NCBI RefSeq assembly: GCF_900091415.1
Contig: NZ_FMHU01000002.1
Location: forward strand, 3,472,001 to 3,536,000
Direction: 5' to 3'
Length of the DNA: 64,000 nt
From: Micromonospora inyonensis
GTDB taxonomy: Bacteria; Actinomycetota; Actinomycetes; Mycobacteriales; Micromonosporaceae
Both the position numbers and the translations under genes were made by a program. This document shows, piece by piece, positions 17,917 to 27,182 of this stretch (position 1 is the stretch's first letter; each line of letters opens with the position of its first letter). The notes below the pieces were generated by a model, which did not search any database, had not been told where the DNA came from, and was given only the letters and a program-made list of their open reading frames with translations.

Positions 17917-17939
17917 GCCTACCTCCTCGACCCGTCCGC

Positions 17940-18806
17940 TCAGCCGGCGGCGGTGGTGGTGTCCCCGGTGCCCCGGTCGCGGCCCATGCTGGCGCGAAGC
18001 TCGTCCAGCCGGGCCGCCGCGGCCGGGTCGGCGGCCGCTGCCGCCTGCTCGACGCCGGGCCGCTGCTGCCGGCCGGCGAGCTGCTCGCCGGCCATGCTGG
18101 CCCGGATCTGCTCCAGCCGGGAGGACCCGGCCGAGTCGAGCGCGGACTTCTGGATCTCCAGCATCCGGCCCTCGACCGAGTTGCCGGCCAGTTCGGCGCG
18201 GCCCATCGCGTTGGCGTACCGCCGCTCGATCCGGTCGCGCACCTCGTCCAGGCTGGGCGTGTTGGCGGGTGCGGTGAGGGCGGACATCGACTCCAGCGAG
18301 CGGGCCACGCTCTCCTGCATCTTGGCCTGCTCAAGCTGGCTGAGCAGCTTCGTGCGCTCGGCCAGCTTCTGCTGGAGGATCATCGAGTTGTTCTCCACCG
18401 CGCGCCGGGCCTGGGCCGCCGCGCCGATGGCCTGGTCGTGCAGGGTCTTGAGGTCCTCGGCCGCCTGCTCGGCCGAGACGAGCTGGGTGGCGAGGACCTG
18501 CGCGGACTGCTCGTACCTGGTGGCCTCGGCCTCGTCACCCTTGGCTCGCGCCTGGTCGGCCAGGACGAGGGCCTGGCGGGCCATTCCCTGGAGGCGCTCG
18601 ACCTCGGACATCTGCCGGGAGAGCTTCATCTCCAGCTGGCGCTGGTTGCCGATCACCGCCGCGGCCTGCTGCACCAGTGCCTGGTGCTGGCGCTGCGCCT
18701 CCTCGATGGCCTGCTGGATCTGCACCTTCGGGTCGGCGTGTTCGTCGATCCGGGCGCCGAAGAGCGCCATCAGGTACTTCCAACCCTTGACGAACGGGTT
18801 CGCCAT
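17940..18806 (-). CDS. pspA: phage-shock protein A homologue (PspA/IM30)
   Basis: 288-residue peripheral membrane protein of the ESCRT-III-like PspA/IM30 family that supports damaged cytoplasmic membrane. Typical features are the start [38 protein letters not shown] and a long, charged coiled coil (about 25-220) without transmembrane helices. The C-terminal extension beyond the roughly 222-residue E. coli protein contains two [16 protein letters not shown] repeats. The ATG follows GAGGGGAT. Placed behind clgR, it is likely under ClgR control, as in mycobacteria. Confidence 0.9.
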   Translation of the reverse strand: MANPFVKGWKYLMALFGARIDEHADPKVQIQQAIEEAQRQHQALVQQAAAVIGNQRQLEMKLSRQMSEVERLQGMARQALVLADQARAKGDEAEATRYEQSAQVLATQLVSAEQAAEDLKTLHDQAIGAAAQARRAVENNSMILQQKLAERTKLLSQLEQAKMQESVARSLESMSALTAPANTPSLDEVRDRIERRYANAMGRAELAGNSVEGRMLEIQKSALDSAGSSRLEQIRASMAGEQLAGRQQRPGVEQAAAAADPAAAARLDELRASMGRDRGTGDTTTAAG

Positions 18807-19001
18807 CTCCGCGGTATCCCCTCAGTCGCGTCGCTGCGCCCGGTGACCTGTGCCGGACGGGCCGCCCGGCACGCCGGCGGCCTGTCCATCGTCGCAGCCG
18901 GGCGCCACTGGCGTCGGCTGTGGCGTGGACCGGACGATCTGCTGATCAACCCTACGCGGCCGGCGCCAGGTCGACCACGCGACGATCGGGGGCGGAGCCG
19001 G

Positions 19002-19445
19002 TCAGGCGGCGCAGACCACGTCCCGCTCGGCCGGGCGGACCCGGTTGGTGCGCAGCGTGGCCTTCAGCGGCGAGTCCTGCCGGACGGCCACCGAGACCGG
19101 GCCGTCGGCGGTCACCTGCCGGACGCCCTGCGGGGCGACCTTGCGGACCGACGGGCGGGCCACCGGCTCGGCCGGCTCGCCGGCGACCGGCACCAGCACG
19201 CCCGGCATCTGCTCGGCCAGCGCCACGGTGTCGCTGACCTCGCGGAGCACCTCGGAGAGGCGGGCGCCGAGCGCGTCGCAGATGGCGGCCAGCAGCTCGC
19301 TGGAGGGCTCCTTCTGGCCGCGTTCGATCTCGGAAAGGTAGCCCAGGCTGACGTTCGCGGCCGAGGAGACCTCGCGCAGGGTGCGGTGCTGCCCCTGCCG
19401 GCGTGCCCGCAGTGCGTCACCGATCACCCGGCGTAGCAGGACCAT
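19002..19445 (-). CDS. clgR: ClgR-type transcriptional activator of Clp protease and psp genes
   Basis: 147 residues. An XRE-type helix-turn-helix occupies residues 1-70 ([39 protein letters not shown]). The rest is a short acidic/neutral tail ending DVVCAA. ClgR of actinobacteria activates clp protease genes and, in mycobacteria, pspA; Streptomyces ClgR is itself degraded through a C-terminal Ala-Ala signal, and the AA terminus here fits that. The ATG at 19445 has GGGAGG 5 nt upstream; a longer upstream extension of the frame has no such support. First gene of the clgR-pspA-pspM set. Confidence 0.88.
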   Translation of the reverse strand: MVLLRRVIGDALRARRQGQHRTLREVSSAANVSLGYLSEIERGQKEPSSELLAAICDALGARLSEVLREVSDTVALAEQMPGVLVPVAGEPAEPVARPSVRKVAPQGVRQVTADGPVSVAVRQDSPLKATLRTNRVRPAERDVVCAA

Positions 19446-19603
19446 CGCACCTCCCTTGACGGGACCTCTGCCCGGCGACCGGATCACGCCGGGCGACCTC
19501 AGCCGTCCCGACACCGAAACCGAACCGTCGGAGCCTTCCCGCAACCGTACCCGCTGAGGGCCCCCGCGACATACCACCCCGCCCGGTCCTGCCCCCGCAG
19601 CGG

Positions 19604-20158
19604 TCAGCGCCCCGCCCCGGCGGTGACCTCCCCGGCAGCCACGATCCGTTCGGTGAGCAGCCGCAACGCCTCGACGACGGCGGTCGACCGGATCCGGTCA
19701 CGGCCGCCGTCGAGGTCGAGCTCGCGGACCGCCGTCCCGTTCGGTCCGGCGACCGCGACGAAGACCAGCCCGACCGGCTTGCCGTCCTGCGGCTCCGGAC
19801 CGGCCACCCCGGTGGTCGCCACCCCCCAGTCCGCGTCGCAGCGACGCCGTCCACCCTCGGCGAGCGCGACCGCCACGTCCGGATCGACCGGCCCACGGTC
19901 CGCGAGCAACCCGTCGGGTACGCCCGCGAGCTGTGCCTTCAGCTCCGTCGCGTACACCACCAGCCCGCCCCGGTAGATCCCGCTCACCCCGGCGATCTCG
20001 ACGATCGAGGCGGCCAGCGACCCGCCGGTCAGCGACTCCACCGAGGCGAGGGTCTCCCCCCGCTCGGAGAGCCGGTGCACGACCCCGGCCGCCGGGTTGA
20101 TCACCGGCCGGTCGTCCGGACCGCCCGACGTCGTCGTCCCACTGCTGCGCACCACCAT
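19604..20158 (-). CDS. cinA: CinA C-terminal-type nicotinamide-nucleotide amidohydrolase
   Basis: 184 residues comprising only the CinA C-terminal (PncC) domain, which deamidates NMN to nicotinate mononucleotide in pyridine nucleotide recycling. Conserved blocks: [66 protein letters not shown] and the final [14 protein letters not shown]. Stand-alone PncC proteins of about 165 residues are normal. The start could be ATG 20158, with GGGGGAAGG upstream, or GTG 20104 closer to the conserved domain. Lies 49 bp from pgsA, same strand. Confidence 0.88.
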   Translation of the reverse strand: MVVRSSGTTTSGGPDDRPVINPAAGVVHRLSERGETLASVESLTGGSLAASIVEIAGVSGIYRGGLVVYATELKAQLAGVPDGLLADRGPVDPDVAVALAEGGRRRCDADWGVATTGVAGPEPQDGKPVGLVFVAVAGPNGTAVRELDLDGGRDRIRSTAVVEALRLLTERIVAAGEVTAGAGR

Positions 20159-20207
20159 GCCCGCAGTCCTTCCCCCGGCGCGCCCGGATGAACCGTCGCC
20201 GGAACGT

Positions 20208-20870
20208 TCACCGCACGGTACGCAGGCGCAGCGCGCGGGCGACGTAGTCGAAGCCGGTGAGCACCGTGACGGCCACCGCGGCGGCCATGATCCACCCAGC
20301 GGCGCCGGCCACGGCGGCCGGCATCGGCCACAGGTACCAGACGATGGCGAGGATCTGCAACGCGGTCTTGGCCTTGCCACCCCGGCTGGCCGCGATCACC
20401 CCGTGCCGGATCACCCAGAACCGGATGAGGGTCACCCCCAGCTCCCGGGTGAGGATCACCACGGTCACCCACCAGGGGACCACCGCATACCAGGAGAGCA
20501 GCAGCAGGGCGGCCCCGGTGAGCGCCTTGTCGGCGATCGGGTCGGCGACCTTGCCGACCGAGGTGATCAGGGCGAACCGGCGGGCGATCCAGCCGTCCAC
20601 GAAGTCGGTCAGCGAGGCGAGGGCGAAGACCAGGCAGGCCGCCAGCCGCCAGCCGGCGTGCGTCATCTGGGAGGCGACCACCAGAACCATGAAGATCGGC
20701 ACCAGCAGCAACCGCAACGCGGTCAGCGCGTTGGCCGCGTTGAGCACCGGCACCGGGGCCACCACGGCCGGCGGCGTCGAGTCGGCCGTCCCGGTCACCC
20801 GTCCGCCCCGATCCGGCGTTCCCGGCAACGCACCACGTGGCTCCCCCGCTCCGTCAGGGCCCGCCGTCAC
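20208..20870 (-). CDS. pgsA: CDP-diacylglycerol--glycerol-3-phosphate phosphatidyltransferase
   Basis: 220-residue CDP-alcohol phosphotransferase making phosphatidylglycerol phosphate. The family motif DGx2ARx8Gx3Dx3D is complete in [23 protein letters not shown]. About five hydrophobic helices are visible. The GTG at 20870 overlaps the TGA of rimO (GTGA), so translation is coupled. A Pro/Ala-rich N-terminal stretch of about 40 residues precedes the first helix ([20 protein letters not shown]). The mycobacterial equivalent beside clgR is pgsA3. Placement next to clgR/pspA ties it to envelope maintenance. Confidence 0.92.
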   Translation of the reverse strand: MTAGPDGAGEPRGALPGTPDRGGRVTGTADSTPPAVVAPVPVLNAANALTALRLLLVPIFMVLVVASQMTHAGWRLAACLVFALASLTDFVDGWIARRFALITSVGKVADPIADKALTGAALLLLSWYAVVPWWVTVVILTRELGVTLIRFWVIRHGVIAASRGGKAKTALQILAIVWYLWPMPAAVAGAAGWIMAAAVAVTVLTGFDYVARALRLRTVR

Positions 20871-22399
20871 CGTGCCGCGCCGGGCGCCGCCGAGATCATC
20901 TCATCCGGAACCGCGATCAGGTCCACCCCTTCGGTGCCGGTGACCGTCGCCCGGACCAGATCGCCCGGACGCAACGCGGCCAGGTCGACACCGCCGCCGG
21001 ACGGGGCGACCAGCGTGGTGGATCCGTCCACCTCGGGGGCCTGGTGGGCCGCCCGGCCCTCGACCACGCCGCCGTCGACCGCGTCGACCAGCACCTCGAC
21101 GGTCGCGCCGAGCCGGTCCTCGGCGCGCTGCGAGCAGAGTTCGTCGGCGAGTGCGCTGATCTTGTCGTACCGGCGCTTGACGGTGGCGGCGGAGACCTTG
21201 CCGGGCAGGTCGGCGGCCTCGGTGCCGTCCTCGTCGCTGTAGTCGAACACGCCGATCGCGTCGAGCCGGGCGGCGGTCAGGAAGCGGACCAGCTCCTCGA
21301 CGTCGCCCCGGGTCTCGCCGGGGAAACCGACGATGAAGTTGCTCCGGGCACCCGCCTCCGGGGCCAGCTCGCGGGCGGTGGCGAGCAGCTCCAGGAAGCG
21401 GTCGGTGGAGCCGAAGCGGCGCATCCGGCGCAGCACCGGCTCGCTGGAGTGCTGGAAGGACAGGTCGAAGTACGGGGCCACGCCGGGGGTGGTGGCGATC
21501 GCCTCGACCAGGCCGGGACGGGTCTCGGCGGGCTGGAGGTAACTGGCCCGCACCCGGACGATGCCGTCGATCGCGGCGAGCTGGGGCAGCAGCTTCTCCA
21601 GGGCGCGGGGGTCGCCCAGGTCCTTGCCGTACGACGTGGAGTTCTCGCTGACCAGCACCAGCTCCCGTACGCCGGTCTTGGTCAGCCACTCCGCCTCGGC
21701 GAGCAGCTCGTCCGGCGTACGGGAGACGAAGGCGCCCCGGAAGGCGGGGATCGCGCAGAACGCGCAGCGCCGGTCGCACCCGCTGGCCAGCTTGAGCGAG
21801 GCGACCGGGCCGGTGTCGAGCCGGCGGCGCAGCACCTGGCGCAGGTGCGCCGGGGTGTGCGCGTCGGTCTCCGGAGCCTCGGTGCGGACTCCGGTGGCGT
21901 GGCCGGGCAGCGACACCCCGCTGCCCCGACGGGCCACCGGGGTCAGGGGCAGCAGCTCACGCCGGTCCCGGGGGGTGTGCGCGCCGACCGCCTCGCCGTT
22001 GACCACCGAGGTCAACCGGGCGGAGATGTCCGGGTAGTCGTCGAAGCTCAGCACCGCCTGCGCCTCGGGCAGGCTGTCGGCCAACTCCCGCCCGTACCGT
22101 TCGGCCATGCACCCGGCCGCGACCACCTTGGCGCCGGTGTCGGCGGCGGCCAGCAGGGTCTGGATGGAGTCCTGTTTGGCCTTGGCCACGAAGCCGCAGG
22201 TGTTGACGACCACCACGTCGGCCCCCTCGCCGTCGGTGGTCACCTGCCAACCGTCGGCGTGCAGGCGGGCGGCCAACTCCTCCGAGTCGACCTCGTTGCG
22301 GGCACAGCCCAGGGTCAGCAGGGCGACCCGGCGACCGTCAGCGGGGGACGACGGCGTCAGACGCGCCGAGCGGGAGCTGTCGGAAGAGGTGGCAGACAC
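20867..22399 (-). CDS. rimO: ribosomal protein S12 methylthiotransferase
   Basis: 510-residue radical-SAM methylthiotransferase. The N-terminal UPF0004 domain begins [19 protein letters not shown] and includes VVVNTCGFV, holding the auxiliary iron-sulfur cluster cysteines. The radical-SAM motif is [22 protein letters not shown] (CxxxCxxC), and the C-terminal TRAM domain follows. The AIPAFRG context is RimO-like rather than MiaB-like. The GTG at 22399 is chosen because TACCCT lies 6 nt upstream and the conserved domain begins soon after; an in-frame start at 22468 adds 23 residues of no evident merit. Coupled by GTGA to pgsA. Confidence 0.93.
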   Translation of the reverse strand: MSATSSDSSRSARLTPSSPADGRRVALLTLGCARNEVDSEELAARLHADGWQVTTDGEGADVVVVNTCGFVAKAKQDSIQTLLAAADTGAKVVAAGCMAERYGRELADSLPEAQAVLSFDDYPDISARLTSVVNGEAVGAHTPRDRRELLPLTPVARRGSGVSLPGHATGVRTEAPETDAHTPAHLRQVLRRRLDTGPVASLKLASGCDRRCAFCAIPAFRGAFVSRTPDELLAEAEWLTKTGVRELVLVSENSTSYGKDLGDPRALEKLLPQLAAIDGIVRVRASYLQPAETRPGLVEAIATTPGVAPYFDLSFQHSSEPVLRRMRRFGSTDRFLELLATARELAPEAGARSNFIVGFPGETRGDVEELVRFLTAARLDAIGVFDYSDEDGTEAADLPGKVSAATVKRRYDKISALADELCSQRAEDRLGATVEVLVDAVDGGVVEGRAAHQAPEVDGSTTLVAPSGGGVDLAALRPGDLVRATVTGTEGVDLIAVPDEMISAAPGAAR

Positions 22400-22411
22400 C
22401 ACCCGAGGGTA
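22400..22411 (-). promoter_or_regulatory. leaderless-type promoter of rimO
   Basis: Minus-strand TACCCT (22406-22411) lies 6 nt before the GTG at 22399, with no ribosome-binding site between. Confidence 0.5.
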
Positions 22412-22487
22412 CCGGGCGCGGCGGGGCCGCCCACCGACGCCCGGCCACACGACCGGCCCGGCGCGCACCGCCGCGCCATTCGTCCGG

Positions 22488-23414
22488 TCATGCCGGCACG
22501 GTGGCGGCGAGCCGGACGAGCCGGTCGAGAAGGAAGACCTCGGTGCCGCTCAGACCGACCGAACAGAAGACGCTCACGTCGTCCCGACTGGCCCGTCCGG
22601 CCGCCGCGCCGGCCAGCACCGCGCCCAGGTCGGCCAGCCGTCCCGCGTACGGTGGCCGGGCGGCGAGCATCGGCGGGTCGTACGCGGCGGCCTGGATGGG
22701 TGAGTCGGTGACCAGCACGTCGGCGGCGTCCAGCAGGTCGGTCCCGAACTCGGTGCGCCCGTGCTGCTTGAACCCGACGGTGGTGACGTGGGTGCCCGGG
22801 GCGACGTCCCGGGCGTCGAGCACCGGGGTCGCGCTGGTGGTGGCGAGCACCACCACGTCGCGGTCCCGCACCGCCTCGGCGGCGGTGGACACCGCGCGGG
22901 CCGGCACGCCCAGCTCGGCCCGGACCCGGGCGGCGAACCGCTCCCGATCCGCCGGGGTACGGCAGTGCACGGTCACCTCCCGCAGCGGCCGGACCGCGGC
23001 GACGGCCCAGACCTGGCTCCACGCCTGCCCACCCGCCCCGATCACACCGAGGGTGGTGGCGTCCGGCCGGGCCAGCACGTCCGCCGCGACCCCGCCCAGT
23101 CCCCCGGTCCGCCGGGAACCCAACTCCTCGCCGACGGCCACCGCCCGCACCGCCCCGGTACGACCGTCGTGCAGCACGACCAGCTGCTCCGCCTCCGGAT
23201 GGCCGAAGGTGTCGTAGGAGCGGAAGCCGTACCACTCGCCGGTGAGGTGGCCGGCGGTGAGCACCAGCCGGCCCCCGCCCAGCGGGGCGGACGCGCGGGG
23301 CGGGGCGACCAGCCGACCCTCGTACGCGGCCAGCAGGGCGGCCCGCATGGCGTCGATCGTGCCGGGCGCGTCGAGGACCGCGGCCACCTCCTGGTCGGTG
23401 AAGAGCAGAGTCAT
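22488..23414 (-). CDS. ornithine cyclodeaminase/mu-crystallin family protein
   Basis: 308-residue NAD(P)-binding protein of the ornithine cyclodeaminase/mu-crystallin/alanine dehydrogenase fold. Seen are the Rossmann fingerprint [17 protein letters not shown] (GxGxxxQ), the substrate/cofactor loop [18 protein letters not shown], and [28 protein letters not shown]. Members include ornithine cyclodeaminase, imine reductases and dehydrogenases of amino or imino acids; the substrate cannot be told from sequence alone. Promoter architecture immediately upstream is of the MerR type, so it is probably inducible by a metal, drug or redox signal. No MerR gene is adjacent. Confidence 0.85.
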   Translation of the reverse strand: MTLLFTDQEVAAVLDAPGTIDAMRAALLAAYEGRLVAPPRASAPLGGGRLVLTAGHLTGEWYGFRSYDTFGHPEAEQLVVLHDGRTGAVRAVAVGEELGSRRTGGLGGVAADVLARPDATTLGVIGAGGQAWSQVWAVAAVRPLREVTVHCRTPADRERFAARVRAELGVPARAVSTAAEAVRDRDVVVLATTSATPVLDARDVAPGTHVTTVGFKQHGRTEFGTDLLDAADVLVTDSPIQAAAYDPPMLAARPPYAGRLADLGAVLAGAAAGRASRDDVSVFCSVGLSGTEVFLLDRLVRLAATVPA

Positions 23415-23451
23415 ACGTCAATCCTTGAACATGAAGGTACCTTCAGGTCAA
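23415..23451 (-). promoter_or_regulatory. MerR-type promoter with palindromic 19-bp spacer
   Basis: On the minus strand, -35 TTGACC (23446-23451) and -10 AAGGAT (23421-23426) are 19 bp apart. The spacer contains a perfect palindrome TGAAGGTACCTTCA (23432-23445). A lengthened 19-20 bp spacer with a centred dyad is the hallmark of MerR/SoxR/CueR-activated promoters. The -10 is 6 nt from the ATG at 23414, so the message is probably leaderless. Confidence 0.72.
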
Positions 23452-23545
23452 CCCCGGTGGTCCCGATCACCCGCTCCCGGTCGACACCGGCCCGCGCCAC
23501 CACACCGGTGCTACGGTCGGCCTCGGCACTTGCGACCAGGGTGTC

Positions 23546-23586
23546 CCGGACGAGTGGTGGGCGTACCCGGTCACGCGAAGACGCCC
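23546..23586 (+). ncRNA. guanidine-III riboswitch (ykkC-III)
   Basis: Begins with CCGGACGAG (23546-23554) and contains GTACCCGGTCA (23563-23573). GGGCGT (59-64 of the 235xx block) pairs with ACGCCC (23581-23586), and CCGG 23546-23549 can pair with CCGG 23667's equivalent at 23567-23570 to form the pseudoknot. This follows the class III guanidine aptamer as I recall it from Thermobifida fusca, including the CCGGACGAGG opening and the GTACCCGGTCA core. It sits 64 nt upstream of an SMR-type exporter gene, the expected target. Recognition is from memory of the consensus; no covariance search was run. Confidence 0.85.
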
Positions 23587-23650
23587 CCGGACAGTGGTGG
23601 TCCTCGACCCGTCCGGGCCGGTCCCGGGCGCCTGTGACAGGGGTGACGTC

Positions 23651-23965
23651 ATGGCCTGGCTCGTACTCGTGGTGTCCGGACTTCTGGAGACGGCGTGGGC
23701 GGTCGCCCTCGATCGCAGCGCCGGTTTCAGCCGTCCTCTGCCCACCGCGGTCTTCGCGGTCACGCTGGTGCTCAGCATGGCCGGGCTGGCCTACGCGCTC
23801 CGGGAGATCCCGGTCGGCACCGGGTACGCCGTCTGGGTGGGCATCGGCGCGGTCGGCACGGCGGCCGTCGGCATCCTGGCGCTCGGCGAGTCGGCCAACC
23901 TGCCCAGACTGGCCAGCCTGCTGCTGGTGGTGGCAGGCGTGGTGGGACTGAAGGTGTTCCACTAG
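23651..23965 (+). CDS. SMR-family guanidinium exporter (Gdx/SugE type)
   Basis: 104-residue four-helix small multidrug resistance protein. The essential membrane Glu lies in helix 1 (SGLLETAWAVALDRSAGF). The GTGYAVWVGIGAVGTAAVGILALGE segment is the SMR signature. WAVALxxSxGF in helix 1 resembles Gdx/SugE proteins, which export guanidinium, rather than EmrE. A guanidine-III riboswitch directly upstream supports this specificity. The ATG has AGGGG about 7 nt upstream. A single SMR gene implies an antiparallel homodimer, as known for Gdx. Confidence 0.92.
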   Translation: MAWLVLVVSGLLETAWAVALDRSAGFSRPLPTAVFAVTLVLSMAGLAYALREIPVGTGYAVWVGIGAVGTAAVGILALGESANLPRLASLLLVVAGVVGLKVFH

Positions 23966-23976
23966 CAGGGCCGGTC

Positions 23977-24025
23977 GCCGCCCGTCTCCGGTCGATGCCG
24001 GCCGCCGCCGAACGGGACGGGCGGC
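23977..24025 (+). terminator. hairpin after SMR gene
   Basis: GCCGCCCGTC (23977-23986) pairs with GACGGGCGGC (24016-24025), enclosing a smaller CCGG/CCGG stem. No U-tract follows, as is common in actinobacteria. It separates the SMR gene from the next small gene. Confidence 0.4.
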
Positions 24026-24106
24026 TGCTCCGCCGTGACGCGTAACGGCTGGTTCGAATGGGTAGAGACCGGTCGACGACATCGGTTTCCGCACCCGGAG
24101 GACGAC

Positions 24107-24349
24107 ATGGCGAACATGCACAGCACCGCCCGCCCGCGCAGCAACGCCGCACGCATCTGCACGGTCCTGGCCTTCGTCTTCGCCGTGCTCGCGGTCTTCA
24201 TCTCCCCACTGCTGTTCGGGGTGGCGGGCCTGGTGCTCGGCATCGTCGGCGCGGTCCTCGGCGACAGGCCGCTCGGCTGGTACGCGGCCATCGCGAGCGT
24301 GGTCGGCGCGCTCGTCGGCGCCCTGCTCGTCGCCGCCCTGATCAACTAA
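24107..24349 (+). CDS. small two-helix membrane protein
   Basis: 80 residues. A short polar N-terminus (about 20 residues) is followed by two hydrophobic helices, ICTVLAFVFAVLAVFISPLLFGVAGLVLGIVGAVLG cut by a Pro, and WYAAIASVVGALVGALLVAALI, joined by a short DRPLG loop. It resembles DUF4190-like small membrane proteins of actinobacteria, but no family is claimed firmly. The ATG at 24107 has GGAGGA 4-5 nt upstream, better than any other in-frame start. Confidence 0.75.
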   Translation: MANMHSTARPRSNAARICTVLAFVFAVLAVFISPLLFGVAGLVLGIVGAVLGDRPLGWYAAIASVVGALVGALLVAALIN

Positions 24350-24377
24350 GGACCCGCCCACCCGGGCGCGTACCCAC

Positions 24378-24402
24378 GGGCCCGCCGGTCTCCGGCGGGC
24401 CC
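24378..24402 (+). terminator. strong GC hairpin terminator
   Basis: GGGCCCGCCGG pairs perfectly with CCGGCGGGCCC around a TCT loop: an 11-bp stem 28 nt past the stop at 24349. No U-tract. Confidence 0.65.
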
Positions 24403-24443
24403 GACGCGTGCACCGGCCCGACACCCTCTGCGGGGTGGGTCGG

Positions 24444-24503
24444 GGTGGATGCAGGGGACCCTTCCTCGACAAAAAACGGTAGGAAGGGTCCCCTGCAACC
24501 ACC
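24444..24503. repeat. long palindromic repeat with 14-nt A-rich loop, copy 1
   Basis: A 17-bp perfect stem (24450-24466 with 24481-24497), extended by GGTGG/CCACC, closes a 14-nt loop CGACAAAAAACGGT. A related element lies at 39814-39868. It sits between convergent genes, where it could also terminate ftsK and upstream transcripts. Confidence 0.75.
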
Positions 24504-24577
24504 CGGGCGGAGCGGTGCGACGGTGCGGAGCGGTGCGGCGGCGGGGGTGGTGCGGAGCGGCGGAGTTGCCGGCCGGG

Positions 24578-27058
24578 TCAGCTGTCGGCGGGCTGGAGGG
24601 CGGCCAGCGCCTCCTCCAGCTCGTCCGGCTTGACCAGCACGTCGCGGGCCTTGGAACCCTCGGACGGGCCGACGATGCCCCGGGTCTCCATCAGGTCCAT
24701 CAACCGGCCCGCCTTGGCGAAGCCGACCCGCAGCTTGCGCTGGAGCATCGAGGTGGACCCGAACTGCGAGGTCACCACCAGCTCGATCGCCTGCACCAGC
24801 AGGTCGAGGTCGTCGCCGATCTCCTCGTCGATCTTCTTCTTGCCGTCCTGCGCCGGGGTTAGCACGTCCGGCCGGAACTCCGGCTCACGCTGGTCCTTGC
24901 AGAACTTGACGACGTCGCTGATCTCCTGCTCGGTGACCCAGGCGCCCTGGATCCGGATCGGCTTCGACGCGCCCATCGGCAGGAAGAGGCCGTCGCCCCG
25001 GCCGAGCAGCTTCTCCGCACCCGGCTGGTCGAGGATGACCCGCGAGTCGGCCAGCGACGAGGTGGCGAAGGCCAGCCGGGACGGCACGTTCGCCTTGATC
25101 AGACCGGTCACCACGTCGACCGACGGGCGCTGGGTGGCCAGCACGAGGTGGATGCCGGCGGCCCGGGCGAGCTGGGTGATCCGGACGACCGAGTCCTCCA
25201 CGTCGCGCGGGGCGACCATCATCAGGTCGGCCAACTCGTCGACGATCACCAGCAGGTACGGGTACGGCTTCATCTCCCGCTCGCTGCCCGGCGGGGCGGT
25301 GATCTCGCCGGTGCGCACCTTGCGGTTGAAGTCGTCGATGTGCCGGACCCCGTTGGCGGCGAGGTCGTCGTAGCGCATGTCCATCTCGCGGACCACCCAC
25401 TCCAGCGAGTCGGCGGCCTTCTTGGCGTTGGTCACGATCGGCGTGACCAGGTGTGGGATGCCCTCGTAGCCGGTCATCTCGACCCGCTTCGGGTCGATCA
25501 GCAGCAGCCGCACCTCGTCGGGGGTGGACCGGGTGAGGATCGACACCAGCAGCGAGTTGAGACAGCTCGACTTGCCCGCACCGGTGGCCCCGGCGATCAG
25601 GATGTGCGGCATCTTCGCCAGGTTGGCCACCACGTAGCCGCCCTCGATGTCCTTGCCGAGGGCGACCAGCATCGGATGGTGGTCGCTGGTGGCCGCCCGG
25701 GAGCGCAGCACGTCGCCGAGGGCCACGTTCTCCGGATCGGTGTTGGGGATCTCCACGCCGACCGCGCTCTTCCCCGGGATCGGGCTGAGGATCCGCACGT
25801 CCGGGGACTTCACCGCGTACGCGATGTTGCGGGAGAGCTGGGTGATCCGTTCGACCTTCACACCGGGGCCCAGCTCGACCTCGTACCGGGTGACCGTCGG
25901 CCCCCGGGTGAAGCCGGTGACCTCGGCGTCCACCCCGAACTGGTCGAACACCCCGGTGAGGGCGGCGATCACCTCGTCGTTGGCCTTGCTCCGGGTCTTC
26001 GGCGCGGCCCCGGTGTTGAGCAGGTTGGCCGGGGGGAGGGTGTAGTCGCCGGCCAACCCGGTGAGCGCGAGTTGCTCGGCCCGGGTGGGCGGCACGGAGT
26101 GCTCCGGCGGCTCCGGCTTGCGCCGGGCGGAGGGTACCCGGGCCGGCGGCTTGCGGGGCAGCACCAGGGTCTCCTGGAGGTCGACGCCGTCGGCGTAGGC
26201 GTCGTCGACCTCCGCCGGGTCGTCCGGCTCCGGCGGCGGCGCGGACTTGCGGGCCGGACGGCGGCGGGCCGGCTTCTCGCCCACCTCCACCACCTCGACC
26301 TCGTCGGTCGCCGGGGCCGGCGGCACGCCGAGCACCCCACCGGTGAGCAGGCCGAGCCTCTCGGGGACCTTGTTGATCGGCGTCGCGGTGACCACCAGCA
26401 GACCGAAGACCAGCAGCAGGATCAGCAGCGGTACGGCTACCCAGGCGGTGACCGCCCGGTCCAGCAGCCCGCCGACGCCCATGCCGACCAGGCCACCGGC
26501 GTAGTCGCGCTGCACGTGGTCCACCGGGTCCTGTCCGATGTGCAGCATGGCGGCGGTGGCGACGATCATGGACCCCCAGCCGACCAGGCCGCGCCCCCGG
26601 TGCGCCGGGTCGGCGGGCTCGCGCATCATCCGCCAGGCGCCGATGGTCAGCAGCACGGGAACGATGATGGAGATCGCGCCGAGGAAGAGTCGGACGCTGT
26701 CCGCCAGCCGGGCCCCGACCGGTCCCGCCCCGGAGAACCAGATCGCCACCGCGCTGAGGATCGCGAGCCCGAACAGGAGCAGGCCGGCGCCGTCGCGCCG
26801 GTGCTCCGGGCCCACCTCACGGGCGGTGGCGGCCTGCCGACCCGCGGCCCGGACCGTCCACCCGACACCGTGCGCGAGTCCCATCCAGACACTGGTGATC
26901 GCACGGCCCAGGTAGGCGCCGGGCGCGGGCCGGGCCGCCGGACGGCGGCTCCGGGCGGTCGCGCGGGTCTTCTTGGCCGGCTGGCGGGCACGGTTGTTCG
27001 TGGTACCGCGCGGCGACGCGCCGCGTCGCCGGCTCGCCTGAGAGGTACGGCCCGCCAT
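24578..27058 (-). CDS. ftsK: DNA translocase FtsK/SpoIIIE
   Basis: 826 residues. A basic N-terminus is followed by about four membrane helices (within 75-230) and an acidic/proline linker (about 240-330). The motor domain has Walker A GATGAGKS near residue 488 and Walker B LLVIVDELADLMM. The C-terminal gamma winged helix (SMLQRKLRVGFAKAGRLMDLMETRGIVGPSEGSKARDVLV in two parts) reads KOPS-type sequences. It pumps chromosomal DNA through the closing septum, or at sporulation septa in filamentous relatives. The linker is short compared with E. coli. The ATG begins MAGRTSQASRRRG. Transcribed away from the YbjN pair. Confidence 0.96.
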   Translation of the reverse strand: MAGRTSQASRRRGASPRGTTNNRARQPAKKTRATARSRRPAARPAPGAYLGRAITSVWMGLAHGVGWTVRAAGRQAATAREVGPEHRRDGAGLLLFGLAILSAVAIWFSGAGPVGARLADSVRLFLGAISIIVPVLLTIGAWRMMREPADPAHRGRGLVGWGSMIVATAAMLHIGQDPVDHVQRDYAGGLVGMGVGGLLDRAVTAWVAVPLLILLLVFGLLVVTATPINKVPERLGLLTGGVLGVPPAPATDEVEVVEVGEKPARRRPARKSAPPPEPDDPAEVDDAYADGVDLQETLVLPRKPPARVPSARRKPEPPEHSVPPTRAEQLALTGLAGDYTLPPANLLNTGAAPKTRSKANDEVIAALTGVFDQFGVDAEVTGFTRGPTVTRYEVELGPGVKVERITQLSRNIAYAVKSPDVRILSPIPGKSAVGVEIPNTDPENVALGDVLRSRAATSDHHPMLVALGKDIEGGYVVANLAKMPHILIAGATGAGKSSCLNSLLVSILTRSTPDEVRLLLIDPKRVEMTGYEGIPHLVTPIVTNAKKAADSLEWVVREMDMRYDDLAANGVRHIDDFNRKVRTGEITAPPGSEREMKPYPYLLVIVDELADLMMVAPRDVEDSVVRITQLARAAGIHLVLATQRPSVDVVTGLIKANVPSRLAFATSSLADSRVILDQPGAEKLLGRGDGLFLPMGASKPIRIQGAWVTEQEISDVVKFCKDQREPEFRPDVLTPAQDGKKKIDEEIGDDLDLLVQAIELVVTSQFGSTSMLQRKLRVGFAKAGRLMDLMETRGIVGPSEGSKARDVLVKPDELEEALAALQPADS

Positions 27059-27182
27059 AGAGTCACGGTAACGGCGCGACCCGGTAGTTCGCCGCTTTTA
27101 CCGTCGTGTCCGTGCGTCGCAGCGCGCTGTCGGCACTCAGCCGTGATATTCGCCTCAGGAACCTCAGGGAGGGGTGCCGCCG

